A stretch of 64,000 bases of DNA from an uncultured Desulfatiglans sp. (lineage in GTDB: Bacteria; Desulfobacterota; DSM-4660; Desulfatiglandales; Desulfatiglandaceae): NCBI GenBank assembly GCA_900498135.1, contig LR026961.1:3578010-3642009 (forward strand). The letters are read 5' to 3'. The notes beneath the pieces were generated by a model. That model was not told the DNA's origin, searched no databases, and was given only the letters and a program-made list of their open reading frames with translations. Shown in pieces: positions 9,141-17,672 of the stretch. Every line of letters begins with the position of its first letter. Within the stretch, counting starts at the first letter, position 1. Position numbers and translations under genes: made by a program.

Positions 9141-10724
9141 TTGAAGACGGCCGCAACCCGAGACTCAGGGACCCACGGCCTCGGCCGTGCGGCCGGGGTG
9201 ATCAGCGCCTTCACCTTCATCAGCCGGATCCTCGGGCTGGTGCGCGACATGGTCGTGGCCCGGTTTTTCGGCGCCGGGATGGCCGCCGACGCCTTCTTCG
9301 TGGCCTTCCGCATCCCGAATTTCCTGCGGAGCCTTTTTGCGGAAGGCTCGCTGACGATCGCATTCATCCCGGTCTTTACCGAATACCTGACCCAGAAGGG
9401 GAAACCCGCCGCCTTCGAACTCGCCCGGACCGTCCTGACGCTCCTGTCGATCATCCTGGTCGTCTTGAGCGTGGTGGGGATTCTGCTCGCGCCGTGGATC
9501 GTGCGCCTGCAGGCCTTCGGATTCGGCGGCGAAACCGAAAAGTACGCCCTGACGGTGCTGCTGACCCGCATCACCTTCCCCTACATCCTGCTGATCAGCC
9601 TGGTGGCCCTCTTCATGGGCGTCCTCAACTCGCTCCGGCGGTTCGCCGCCCCGGCCGCGGCCCCGATCTTCCTGAACGTGGGTATCATCGCGGGGGCCTA
9701 CTGGATCTCGCCGAGGCTGAGCGAGCCCATCGTCGGGGTGGCCATCGGGGTGCTGCTGGGCGGGTGCATGCAGGTCGGGCTGCAGATCCTGCCGGCCCTG
9801 CGGGCGGGGATGAGCCTCAAGCCGCGCTGGCGGTTCGCCCACACGGGGGTGAAGCGGATCGGCCTCCTGATGCTGCCCGCCATCTTCGGCTCGGCTGTCT
9901 ATCAGTTCAACCAGATCATGGGCACCCTGATCGCCTCCTTCCTGCCCGAGGGGAGCATCTCGTGGCTCTATTACGCCGATCGGCTGGTGCAGTTCCCTCT
10001 GGGCGTCTTCGCGATCGCGATCAGCACGGCCTCCCTCCCCACGCTCTCGGGCTATGCCGCCAACCGGGACTTCGAGCGCTTCGGCCGGACCCTCGAATAC
10101 GGGATACGGCTGGTGTTTTTCATTACGCTCCCGTCCATGGTCGGCCTCATTCTCCTGCGCGGACCCCTGGTGGAGCTCTTCTTCGAACGGGGCGCCTTCG
10201 ACAGCGTGTCGAGCGCCATGACCGCCCTGGCGCTCTTCTACTACTGCCTCGGGCTGTGGGCCTTTTCAGGGGTGCGCATCCTCGTCTCAGCGTTTTACGC
10301 CCTGCAGGACACCCGCACGCCGGTCAAGATCGCCATCGTGGCGCTCGTCACGAACCTGAGCATGAGCCTCGTCCTGATGGGGCCATTGAAGCACGGCGGG
10401 CTGGCCCTGGCGCTCACCCTGGCCTCCACGTTGCAGTTTGCCTGTCTGCTGTTTCTGCTCAAAAGGAGGGTGTCGCTGCTGGCCTTGCGACCCGTGGCCC
10501 GCTCCATCCTGAAGTCCGCCTGCGCTGCAGTCCTGATGGCGGCGGCGATCCTTCTCTATGAGCGCTGGACCCTGCCGATGAGCCTGTGGGGCGCCGGTTT
10601 CTGGCCGCTCTTGACGCGCATCGCGGCGGCCATCGGTGTGGCGGCAGGGGTTTATTTCGGGGCGGCCGTGCTGCTGCGCTGCCCCGAACTCGACGCCGTC
10701 CGCGGCCTGCTCCGGCGGCGGTAG
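9141..10724 (+). CDS. murJ: Murein biosynthesis integral membrane protein MurJ (lipid II flippase)
   Basis: A 527-residue polytopic inner-membrane protein of the MOP superfamily that flips lipid II for peptidoglycan synthesis. The N-terminal FISRILGLVRDMVVARFFGAG followed by ADAFFVAFRIPNFLRSLFAEGS is diagnostic of MurJ/MviN. Hydrophobic segments continue through the length and are consistent with the usual 14 helices. The start is a TTG at 9141 with GAGAGGC about nine bases upstream. No in-frame ATG allows this N-terminus. It is packed between the YyaL-type gene (15-base gap) and the MFS gene (15-base gap). Confidence 0.95.
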   Translation: MKTAATRDSGTHGLGRAAGVISAFTFISRILGLVRDMVVARFFGAGMAADAFFVAFRIPNFLRSLFAEGSLTIAFIPVFTEYLTQKGKPAAFELARTVLTLLSIILVVLSVVGILLAPWIVRLQAFGFGGETEKYALTVLLTRITFPYILLISLVALFMGVLNSLRRFAAPAAAPIFLNVGIIAGAYWISPRLSEPIVGVAIGVLLGGCMQVGLQILPALRAGMSLKPRWRFAHTGVKRIGLLMLPAIFGSAVYQFNQIMGTLIASFLPEGSISWLYYADRLVQFPLGVFAIAISTASLPTLSGYAANRDFERFGRTLEYGIRLVFFITLPSMVGLILLRGPLVELFFERGAFDSVSSAMTALALFYYCLGLWAFSGVRILVSAFYALQDTRTPVKIAIVALVTNLSMSLVLMGPLKHGGLALALTLASTLQFACLLFLLKRRVSLLALRPVARSILKSACAAVLMAAAILLYERWTLPMSLWGAGFWPLLTRIAAAIGVAAGVYFGAAVLLRCPELDAVRGLLRRR

Positions 10725-10739
10725 GGGTTCAGGGGTCTC

Positions 10740-12047
10740 ATGTCCACGCCTCCGGCGCGCAGCGAAAGATTCGGCTGGTGCGTCTACGACTGGGCTAATT
10801 CCGCCTTCGCTACGACGGTGCTGGCGGCCGTTCTCCCGGTCTATTTCGCCGAATGGGTCGTCCCGCCGGGCGGCGCGGCCCTCAGCTGGCTCGGGGTGGA
10901 TACGCGCTTGAGCGCCACGAGCCTGTGGGGGTATGCCAACGGGCTCGTTGCAATCCTGTTGATCCTGACGGCGCCTGTCCTGGGGGGGATAGCGGATTTC
11001 AGCTCCCGCAAGAAGCTGTTTCTCATGACCGGCGCCTACGCCGGGGCGGTCGCCACCCTGGGGCTCGGATTCTGCGGCGCAGGGGACGTGCAGGCGACCC
11101 TCCTCCTGTTCTGCATTGGACACTACGCGTTCGTGTGTGCGAACGTCTTCTACGACGCCTTCCTTCCGTTTCTCGCCACGGGCCCCGAAATGGACCGCCT
11201 CTCCGGTCAGGGCTATGCCCTGGGCTATCTCGGGGGCGGACTGCTGCTCCTGTTGAATGTCGTTTTCATCCATTTTCACCAGGTCTTCGAGGTGGAGCAG
11301 GAGACGGCGGTGCGCTTGTCGCTTGCATCGGCCGGGCTGTGGTGGGGCGGCTTCAGCACCGTGACCCTTTTGACGCTAAGGGAGCGGTCCGCAGCTCTTT
11401 CCAGGCGGACGGGGCTCGGCTTTCCGGTGCGAGAAGGCTTAGCCTCGCTCAGGGGAACCCTCCTGCACATTGTCCGGCGGCGGAACCTGCTGCTGTTTTT
11501 GATCGCTTACATGATCTACAACGATGGCGTGCAGACGATCATCAAGATGGCGACCATCTTCGGCAAGGAGGAACTGGGGCTGTCGAGCTCCACGCTGCTC
11601 GGGACGCTTCTGATGGTGCAGTTCGTCGGGATCGGGGGGGCGCTCGGGATGTCGCGGGCGGCGGAGATGCTCGGGGTCAGACGGACCATCCTCGGTGCGC
11701 TGGCGGTCTGGCTCGGGCTGACGCTCTTCGCCTTCCGGATGAAGACGCCGGGTGAATACTGGATCATGGGCCTGGTGGTGGGGCTGATTCTCGGCGGAAC
11801 GCAGGCCCTGTCCCGATCGTTCTATGCCCGCCTCGTCGTCCGTGAGCATGCCGCCCAGCTCTTCGGGTTCTTCTCGGTCTTCTCCAAGTTTTCCGCCGTC
11901 TGGGGGCCGATCCTGTTTGCGTTGATCCGGCAGTTGACCGGGACGTCCCGGCTTTCGATCGTCTCCATCTCGGTCTTTTTCCTGGTGGGCGGGGCGATCC
12001 TCTGCTTCGTGGAAGAGGGGCGGGAGGATGCGCCTGCGCCTATTTGA
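10740..12047 (+). CDS. MFS transporter, Atg22/UMF1 family
   Basis: A 435-residue membrane protein with about 12 hydrophobic helices. The N-terminal FGWCVYDWANSAFATTVLAAVLPVYF is the hallmark of the UMF1/Atg22-like branch of the major facilitator superfamily. LGGTQALSRSFYARL and a late FFSVFSKFSAVWGP also match. Yeast Atg22 exports amino acids from the vacuole, but bacterial substrates are mostly unknown, so none is assigned. The ATG follows AGGGGTCTC. The 3' end overlaps the convergent NifU-like gene by eight bases. Confidence 0.87.
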   Translation: MSTPPARSERFGWCVYDWANSAFATTVLAAVLPVYFAEWVVPPGGAALSWLGVDTRLSATSLWGYANGLVAILLILTAPVLGGIADFSSRKKLFLMTGAYAGAVATLGLGFCGAGDVQATLLLFCIGHYAFVCANVFYDAFLPFLATGPEMDRLSGQGYALGYLGGGLLLLLNVVFIHFHQVFEVEQETAVRLSLASAGLWWGGFSTVTLLTLRERSAALSRRTGLGFPVREGLASLRGTLLHIVRRRNLLLFLIAYMIYNDGVQTIIKMATIFGKEELGLSSSTLLGTLLMVQFVGIGGALGMSRAAEMLGVRRTILGALAVWLGLTLFAFRMKTPGEYWIMGLVVGLILGGTQALSRSFYARLVVREHAAQLFGFFSVFSKFSAVWGPILFALIRQLTGTSRLSIVSISVFFLVGGAILCFVEEGREDAPAPI

Positions 12048-12390
12048 CCCGCCGCAACCGCTTTCGTTTGAGGGCGCTCGCGAGGAGCCTGAGGATCGGG
12101 CCCTCGATGCAATCCCAGGAGGCCTCCTGCGCCTTGATGATCCGGATCTCCTTGGGTTTGACACGGATCTCGGTAATGCCCTGCAGAGTCATGATCTCCT
12201 GGACGATCTGTTTCCCGAGCGCCCCGAGGGAGAGGAGCGATTTAGTCTTCTCGGGCGTGTACGGCGCTCTGAAGGATTCGACGACCGGGTTCGAGATCGG
12301 CTCCTGCGTCAGGTAGGAGCGGATCTCTGCATTTGGATGCCGATAAATCTCGATCTCGGGCCCGTCCTCGATTTTTCTCCCGTCGCTCAT
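12040..12390 (-). CDS. NifU/Nfu N-terminal-domain-like protein
   Basis: A 116-residue protein. The second half, with IVQEIMTLQGITEIRVKPKEI and EASWDCIEGPILRLL, resembles the N-terminal domain of Nfu-type Fe-S scaffold proteins, where a helix-loop reading LF-x-I-x-G-V precedes a strand and a TKA-x-x-x-W-x-x-I/L-x-P-x-I helix. The C-terminal CXXC cluster domain of Nfu is absent, so it would not hold a cluster alone. I chose the ATG at 12390. A frame extends to 12639 but reads as low-complexity Arg/Pro sequence. It ends tail to tail with the MFS gene. Confidence 0.65.
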   Translation of the reverse strand: MSDGRKIEDGPEIEIYRHPNAEIRSYLTQEPISNPVVESFRAPYTPEKTKSLLSLGALGKQIVQEIMTLQGITEIRVKPKEIRIIKAQEASWDCIEGPILRLLASALKRKRLRRVK

Positions 12391-12652
12391 CGCATGTCCT
12401 CCATGTTCCGGTTGGGGGTGAGCATTCGTCCGTAGTGGGTCTGCATGGGAGGCGGGCATGGGGCGCTGCCGGCCTGGGTCCTGCGCCGAGGCTCGCCGAG
12501 TGTCTGAAGAGGCGCGGCCGGAACCGGGCCGGCGGAAAATCCGGGGAAGCCTGCTCTGTCTGCGGGTGCGCGCCTCGTGGCAGGCAGCGGTTGCCGGAAG
12601 GGCGCATCGAAGCCCCGGTGGCCGTGTCCGAATATCCATGGAAACAGTTTAG

Positions 12653-12826
12653 TCTCCATCCGGAAATGATTTCCCGGTAGAACCCCGTTTCCAATCCGGA
12701 AATGAGGATTTTTGGCCAATATCAAGGAAATCAAGCGTTTGCGCGGAGGCGACCTGCAGGTCGCCGCACAAGCAAACGTGCAGATTGACGCCGAGATTGG
12801 CCAAAAAGACCATTTCCGGACGGAAA
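12653..12826 (-). mobile_element. Short-form nested-palindrome element (174 bp) flanked by CAGTTTAG direct repeats
   Basis: A well-preserved short copy in minus orientation. Outer arm TCTCCATCCGGAAATGATTTCC, second arm TTTCCAATCCGGAAATGAGG, then TTTTTGGCCAATATC, the core CGTTTGCG...GGCGACC-TGCA-GGTCGCC...GCAAACG, GATTGGCCAAAAAG, and CATTTCCGGACGGAAA. CAGTTTAG occurs at 12645-12652 and again at 12827-12834. The left copy is itself preceded by GGAAA, so a 13-base match extends into the element end. No coding capacity. Confidence 0.85.
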
Positions 12827-12834
12827 CAGTTTAG

Positions 12835-13240
12835 CGTTTCATCCCGAAATTTACAATGACCTGCCTGAAGCGGGGACGCCTCATAACGGCCGGGTGCCGA
12901 GTGGATTGAGAGGACAGTGCCGGCCGATCATTTTCATGGTGCGGCAAAAAGAGGCTTGCTTTTGCCGCCCTCTTGAGCCTATGAAGGAAAGGCTGAAAGG
13001 CTGCGGAGCTTTCGTTCGGGGCCTGTCGAGTCGAGAGCGGCGATGGGGGATGACGGACGGCGCCGAACCGGCGCGGGCCGTCTCCGGGCGGCCGAGTCTG
13101 CCGCCGGTTGGGCCGGGCGCTGAGGCGCGGCGCTGCAAAGGCCGCCGTGCCCGCGGGGGCGGGGTTCGCCCTCAAATCCGCCGCCCGCGCAGGGGTTCAG
13201 GGACGCAACATCTATTTCATGTGATCGAGGAGGACGAACG
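12835..13240. other. Intergenic region upstream of the 3-hydroxyacyl-CoA dehydrogenase gene, no gene seen
   Basis: About 400 bp without a credible coding frame. One frame beginning at 12894 runs into the next gene but reads as Arg/Gly-rich composition without family resemblance. The GAGGAGGA ribosome binding site of the dehydrogenase gene ends the region. I identified no promoter with confidence. The 260 bp to the left of the repeat is likewise empty. Confidence 0.35.
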
Positions 13241-14089
13241 GTGGATATCAGGACAGTGGGAGTGATCGGTTCGGGGCAGATGGGCTCCGGTATAGCGCAG
13301 GTGGCGGCCGCGAGCGGATACGCGGTGATCATGAACGACATTCAGGACGCGTTTGTGGAGCGCGGCTTTGCGACCATCGAAAAGAGCCTCGGACGGCTCG
13401 TCAAGAAGGAGAAGATGACCCCCGAGGAGATGAAGACGATTCTGGGCCGCATCGAAGGTTCGACGGCGCTCGATGACATGGCGCGTGCGGATTTCGTCGT
13501 CGAGGCGGCCGTGGAGAACGAGGAGCTGAAAGCGCGGATCTTCGAGCAGTTGGACGCGGTCTGCCGGGAGGAAGCCATACTTGCCTCCAACACCTCTTCG
13601 ATCTCGATCACCCGGATCGGATCGGTCACCAAACGGCCTGACAAGGTGATCGGCATGCACTTTATGAACCCCGTCCCGATGATGAAGCTCGTAGAGATCA
13701 TCAACGGTCTGGCCACTTCGCAGGAGACCTTCGCGATCACCCGCGACCTGGCGGTGGCGATGGACAAGACGCCTGTGCCGGCGAACGACTTTCCGGGGTT
13801 CATCAGCAACCGCGTGCTGATCCCCATGATCAACGAGGCGGTCTATGCCCTGTTCGAAGGGGTGGGGACGGCCGAAGACATCGACCAGGTCATGAAACTC
13901 GGAATGAACCATCCGATGGGGCCGCTGGCGCTGGCGGATCTGATCGGCCTCGACACCTGCCTCGCCATCATGGAGGTCCTGCAGCGCGGGCTCGGCGACG
14001 ACAAGTACCGCCCCTGCCCCCTGTTGAGGAAATACGTCGCCGCCGGGTGGCTCGGCCGGAAGTCGGGTCGGGGCTTCTACGTCTACTGA
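13241..14089 (+). CDS. 3-hydroxybutyryl-CoA / 3-hydroxyacyl-CoA dehydrogenase
   Basis: A 282-residue NAD(P)-dependent dehydrogenase that interconverts 3-hydroxyacyl-CoA and 3-oxoacyl-CoA in butyrate-type or beta-oxidation pathways. The N-terminal [13 protein letters not shown] is the dinucleotide-binding loop. [16 protein letters not shown] contains the catalytic His, and the Glu of the His-Glu pair is in the same domain. [12 protein letters not shown] begins the C-terminal helical domain, and [16 protein letters not shown] is the family signature. Length equals the stand-alone Hbd/PaaH type. The start is a GTG at 13241 after GAGGAGGA. It is monocistronic here but fits the many acyl-CoA genes in the window. 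Confidence 0.93.
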   Translation: MDIRTVGVIGSGQMGSGIAQVAAASGYAVIMNDIQDAFVERGFATIEKSLGRLVKKEKMTPEEMKTILGRIEGSTALDDMARADFVVEAAVENEELKARIFEQLDAVCREEAILASNTSSISITRIGSVTKRPDKVIGMHFMNPVPMMKLVEIINGLATSQETFAITRDLAVAMDKTPVPANDFPGFISNRVLIPMINEAVYALFEGVGTAEDIDQVMKLGMNHPMGPLALADLIGLDTCLAIMEVLQRGLGDDKYRPCPLLRKYVAAGWLGRKSGRGFYVY

Positions 14090-14229
14090 GCGGAGCCGCC
14101 GGCGCTGCTTTTTTCGCGGGATGTCTACGAGCAGGCGATCCGGTCGGTCGATATCTTCGAGTCCTCGGGGAGGTCAGGAGAGGAGGCCGCCGGGTCCAGC
14201 AGGCGTAATCTCTACAGGATTCATAACCT

Positions 14230-14258
14230 TTGCAAAAATGAATGGGTTGCTTTATAGT
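14230..14258 (+). promoter_or_regulatory. Candidate sigma-70 promoter for the response regulator gene
   Basis: TTGCAA at 14230-14235 and TATAGT at 14253-14258 are separated by exactly 17 bases. The stretch is markedly AT-richer than its surroundings. It lies about 55 bases upstream of the response regulator ATG. Predicted by eye only. Confidence 0.6.
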
Positions 14259-14312
14259 AATCGGCATCGGGGGAGGAAATCCAAGGTCCAATTCAGATAA
14301 GGAGACTTGCAC

Positions 14313-14687
14313 ATGGCAAAAATCCTGATCGTCGATGACGAGGAACATATCCGCTATCTTTATTCCGAGGAATTGACGGAGGCCGGATATGAAGTCATCA
14401 CCGCTGATAGCGGGTACAAGCTCCTGGAACGAATAGAGAACGAGAAACCCGACCTGGTGGTCTTGGATATCAAGATGGTTGACTACAACGGGCTCGATCT
14501 GCTCCAGGACATCCGAAACAAATTCTACAATCTGCCAGTCGTTCTCTGCACGGCTTACGATACCTTCAAGGAAGATATGAAGTCCATCGCGGCCGATTTC
14601 TACGTGATCAAGTCGTTCGACTTGACGGAGCTCAGAAACAAGATCGCCATGGCGCTCGAATCGAGGCAGAACAATTCGGGGGATTGA
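14313..14687 (+). CDS. Single-domain response regulator (CheY-like)
   Basis: A 124-residue receiver domain with nothing attached. The acidic pair is in LIVDDEEH (residues 8-9), the phospho-acceptor Asp52 is in VLDIKM, the switch Thr is in LCTAYDT, and the conserved Lys is in YVIKSFDL. The ATG at 14313 follows AAGGAG by about 9 bases. A TTG six bases earlier is too close to the site. The VIKSFDLTEL ending resembles sporulation-type or adaptor receivers, so it probably relays phosphate to a partner encoded elsewhere. No kinase is adjacent. Confidence 0.9.
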   Translation: MAKILIVDDEEHIRYLYSEELTEAGYEVITADSGYKLLERIENEKPDLVVLDIKMVDYNGLDLLQDIRNKFYNLPVVLCTAYDTFKEDMKSIAADFYVIKSFDLTELRNKIAMALESRQNNSGD

Positions 14688-14760
14688 CCTGTCCTGACGG
14701 GGGGACGTTTCTGGCCGGCATGAGGTGCAGCCGGTGCCTGCAGCGGACGAGGGGCACGGA

Positions 14761-15231
14761 CTATTTGTGGTATTTGGTGCCGTTCATGATGGTGAATGCC
14801 CGATAGATCTGCTCGAGGAGAAAAACCCTGGCCATCTCGTGCGTCAGGGTCATTTTGGAAAGGGAAAGGATTTCATGGGCCGCATCTCTGACGGCTGAAG
14901 AAAGCCCGAGCGGACCGCCGGTGACAAAGGCCAGGTGGCTGTGCTGCATATAAAGCGCTTCGAGGCGGGAGGCGAACTCCCGTGAGCTGAACATGCGGCC
15001 CGTGCGATCGAGCGCTATCAAGGCAGCCTGAGCCGGGACCCGCTTCAGGATGGACTCCCCCTCCAGGCGGATGATTTCCTCATCGGGGCGGGACTTGGTG
15101 GCCTTCTCGGGTTTGACGACGATCCAGTCGGTCTGGGTGTAGGGCTTGAGCCGCGCCAGGTAGAATGCTTCGGCATCGCGCAGGAAAGGGGCCCTCGTGC
15201 GATCCACCACAACAAAGCTCATCTTAGGCAT
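14761..15231 (-). CDS. rlmH: 23S rRNA (pseudouridine1915-N3)-methyltransferase RlmH
   Basis: A 156-residue SPOUT-family methyltransferase that methylates pseudouridine 1915 in helix 69 of 23S rRNA. The C-terminal half shows the signatures FVTGGPLGLSSAV and LSLSKMTLTHEMARVFLLEQ followed by YRAFTIMNGTKYHK at the very end, which form the SAM-binding knot. Length matches RlmH. The ATG at 15231 has GAAAGGAG about 8 bases upstream. A longer frame to 15441 includes non-coding sequence. It converges with the response regulator gene and diverges from the aminopeptidase. Confidence 0.94.
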   Translation of the reverse strand: MPKMSFVVVDRTRAPFLRDAEAFYLARLKPYTQTDWIVVKPEKATKSRPDEEIIRLEGESILKRVPAQAALIALDRTGRMFSSREFASRLEALYMQHSHLAFVTGGPLGLSSAVRDAAHEILSLSKMTLTHEMARVFLLEQIYRAFTIMNGTKYHK

Positions 15232-15392
15232 GTCTTCACTCCTTTCCTGGATTCCTCGCGGCTGCCTTTCCGGCGCGGAAGACTGACCGACCGCGCAGGC
15301 CTTTCCGTGCTGCCTCCTGATGCCATCCGGCCATCGACCGAAGACTATCACACGGGTTTCGTGGTCCGCAACCGCCGACTGGGTGTGGCGGA

Positions 15393-15448
15393 TCTCCATT
15401 TGCGGACTGGAAGCTGGTTTGGTCCAGGAAATCATTTCCATTCCAAGG
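15393..15448 (+). repeat. Remnant of the terminal arms of the dispersed repeat
   Basis: The string CTCCATTTGCGGACTGGAAG, a GGTTTGGTCC spacer and GAAATCATTTCCATTCC match, with decay, the paired CATTTCCGGATTGGAAAC arms that end the plus-orientation element. The core is missing. It reaches to within ~10 bases of the aminopeptidase start and partly overlaps its ribosome binding region. Confidence 0.5.
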
Positions 15449-15458
15449 AAGGACGAAC

Positions 15459-16658
15459 ATGTTCAGCAAGGATCAGTTGGAACGATATTCCGATGTGCTC
15501 CTCTGGGGTTTGAAAACCGCGCGGAGAGAGCCTTATGCCAAGGGCGATCTCATATTGCTTCGCTTCGATCTGTCGGCCATCCCGCTGGCGGAGGTCCTCC
15601 AGGGGAAGCTGTTGGATTCCGGCTACAACCCGGTTCTCCGGCCGGGAGGCACACCGGTGATGGAGCACCAGTTTTATGAGAAGGCGAATCAGGCGCAGTT
15701 GACCTTCATCCCGCCGGGTGAAGTGGATCTTTTCAATGCCCTGAACGGGAACATCTTCCTGCACGCTCCGGCCTCGCTGACCCATTTGAGCGACATCGAC
15801 CCGAAAAAGATCGGGAAGGCGGCGGTCGCGCGCAAACCCCTGAGGGAGATCCTCGACGGGCGCGAGGCCGAAGGACGTTTCGGCTGGACTCTGTGCACCG
15901 TGCCGACCGAGGAACTGGCCCGCCAGGCGAGGCTCTCGTACGAGGATTACAGTGACCAGGTGGTGCGGGCCTGCTACCTCGATCGCCCCGATCCGGTCAA
16001 GGCCTGGCGGGATATCCACCGCGAGGCCCAGGCCATCAAGGATTGGCTGAACGGCATGGAGGTCGAGGCCCTCCACATCGAATCCGACCACACCGACCTC
16101 GTCGTCAAACCAGGCAAGATGCGGAAGTGGATCGGGATCTCAGGCCACAACATCCCGAGTTTCGAGGTTTTCCTCTCTCCGGATTGGCGGGGCACCACCG
16201 GGATCTACTACGCGGATCAGCCTTCCTTTCGGAGCGGCAATTACGTCGAGGGGGTGCGCCTGACCTTCGAGAGGGGCGTCGCCAAGACGATGGAGGCGGA
16301 AAAGGGGGGCGAGTTCCTGCGCAAACAGTTGACGATGGACAAAGGGGCCTCCCGGGTGGGGGAATTCTCCCTGACCGACAGGCGTTTTTCGCGGATAGAC
16401 CGCTTCATGGCCAATACCCTCTACGATGAGAACTTCGGGGGCGAGTTCGGCAACTGCCACCTTGCGGTGGGGGCCTCCTACGCCGACACCTTTGCGGGCG
16501 ACCCGGACACCTTGACGAAAGAGCTCAAACGGAAGCTCGGGTTCAACGACTCGGCCCTCCACTGGGACCTCGTCAACACGGAGCGCAAGCGGGTGAGCGC
16601 TGTGCTTGCCTCCGGGCGGCGCACCGTCATCTACGAGGACGGACAGTTCCAGCACTAG
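15459..16658 (+). CDS. M29 family metallo-aminopeptidase
   Basis: A 399-residue aminopeptidase of family M29 (AmpS/AmpT/PepS type), a cytoplasmic two-metal enzyme that removes N-terminal residues from peptides. The metal-ligand motifs expected for the family appear in order in the C-terminal half: a Glu in NIPSFEVF, a Glu in VGEFSLTD, a His in YDENFGGEFGNCHLAVG, and His-Asp in ALHWDLV. The N-terminal domain matches in length. The ATG at 15459 follows AAGGAAGG. The gene is divergent from rlmH, and a decayed repeat remnant sits just upstream. Confidence 0.88.
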   Translation: MFSKDQLERYSDVLLWGLKTARREPYAKGDLILLRFDLSAIPLAEVLQGKLLDSGYNPVLRPGGTPVMEHQFYEKANQAQLTFIPPGEVDLFNALNGNIFLHAPASLTHLSDIDPKKIGKAAVARKPLREILDGREAEGRFGWTLCTVPTEELARQARLSYEDYSDQVVRACYLDRPDPVKAWRDIHREAQAIKDWLNGMEVEALHIESDHTDLVVKPGKMRKWIGISGHNIPSFEVFLSPDWRGTTGIYYADQPSFRSGNYVEGVRLTFERGVAKTMEAEKGGEFLRKQLTMDKGASRVGEFSLTDRRFSRIDRFMANTLYDENFGGEFGNCHLAVGASYADTFAGDPDTLTKELKRKLGFNDSALHWDLVNTERKRVSAVLASGRRTVIYEDGQFQH

Positions 16659-16699
16659 CGGCAGGTGTGAAAAGGTCCGGCGCTCAGCCGGGAGGCAGA

Positions 16700-16845
16700 C
16701 CTTGCGAAACCCCGCGGGGCGAAGCGTAAAGAGAACCCATCCGGAAATGGTCTTCCGCCAGAACCCCGTTTCCCCATCGGGGATGTTCTTTTTGGCCCAT
16801 CTCGGCGTCAATCCGGACCGTCGCTTGTGTCGGGCTGCTGTCGAG
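16700..16845 (+). repeat. Rearranged, decayed repeat copy
   Basis: This holds a scrambled mixture of family pieces. GCGAAACCCCGCGGGGCG and AGCGTAAAGAGAA resemble the extra module. They are followed by CCCATCCGGAAATGG, the inverted-arm piece TTCCGCCAGAACCCCGTTTCC, then TTCTTTTTGGCCCATCTC, GGCGTCAATC and CGCTTGTG. The right half of the palindrome is missing. It lies between the M29 and RNase H-fold genes. Confidence 0.5.
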
Positions 16846-16896
16846 GGGCAGGAGCGATCGGCGCAGATGACGTGCCGATGAGAGTGCCCGGTATCG

Positions 16897-17667
16897 ATGC
16901 TTCAGAACACCTTTCTGCATATCCAGGGGATCGGCCCGAAGACGGAAAAGGGCCTGTGGCGCCGCGGCATCCGCTGCTGGGACGATTTCTTGCGCCGGAG
17001 CGGCACCGTCTTCTCGGATGCGAGAGACCGGTACATCGAGGAGGAGATCAGACGCTCGGCTGACCACCTGGAGGATATCCGCTTTTTCGCGGGGCGTCTG
17101 CCGCCGGGTGAACTCTGGCGGCTGTTCGGCGAGTTCAGGTCCCGGGCGGCCTACCTCGATATCGAAACGAGCGGGGGGCTCGACGGGATGGACGAGATCA
17201 CCGTCATCGGACTTTACGATGGCAACCAGGTCTTTTCCTTCGTGAACGGGCGCGACCTCGACCGCTTCGAGGAGAAGGTGTGCGCCTACGACCTGCTGGT
17301 CACCTTCAACGGCAGCCTGTTCGACGTGCCCTTTATCCGGCGCGCCTTCCCGCACATCACCCTTCCCCACGCCCACATCGATCTGCGCTTCGTGCTGAAG
17401 CGGCTCGGGTACAGCGGAGGTCTGAAGCGGATCGAGAAGGCACTCGGGGTCGGCCGGGATTCAGACGTGGACGGGTTGAACGGCTATGACGCCGTCAGGA
17501 TGTGGCGGGCGCACCGGGAGGGGCGGGAGGGGGCGCTCGAGCGTCTGCTTGCCTATAACCGCGCGGACATCGTCAACCTCGAGCCGCTGATGGTCCTCTC
17601 ATACGAGCGTCTGAAAAGGGAGAAGACAGGGGGTGCAGAGCCTGCCCCCGCTGCGCCCGCCCTTTGA
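16897..17667 (+). CDS. Ribonuclease H-fold (YprB-like) nuclease-domain protein
   Basis: A 256-residue protein with an N-terminal helix-hairpin-helix stretch (FLHIQGIGPKTEKGLWRRG) followed by a DEDD-type RNase H-like domain. Candidate catalytic acids are D and E in YLDIETSGG, D in TFNGSLFDVPFI, and D in YNRADIVNL. This order is typical of YprB/RNase_H_2 proteins, predicted 3'-5' exonucleases or RNA-processing enzymes. The ATG at 16897 has only a weak ribosome binding site. It converges with the UroD/MetE-like gene. No partner is evident. Confidence 0.8.
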   Translation: MLQNTFLHIQGIGPKTEKGLWRRGIRCWDDFLRRSGTVFSDARDRYIEEEIRRSADHLEDIRFFAGRLPPGELWRLFGEFRSRAAYLDIETSGGLDGMDEITVIGLYDGNQVFSFVNGRDLDRFEEKVCAYDLLVTFNGSLFDVPFIRRAFPHITLPHAHIDLRFVLKRLGYSGGLKRIEKALGVGRDSDVDGLNGYDAVRMWRAHREGREGALERLLAYNRADIVNLEPLMVLSYERLKREKTGGAEPAPAAPAL

Positions 17668-17672
17668 AACGC

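Noticed and set aside
12894..13265. A 123-codon plus-strand frame before the 3-hydroxyacyl-CoA dehydrogenase
   Set aside because: No ribosome binding site, Arg/Gly-rich composition, and it overlaps the dehydrogenase start in another frame.
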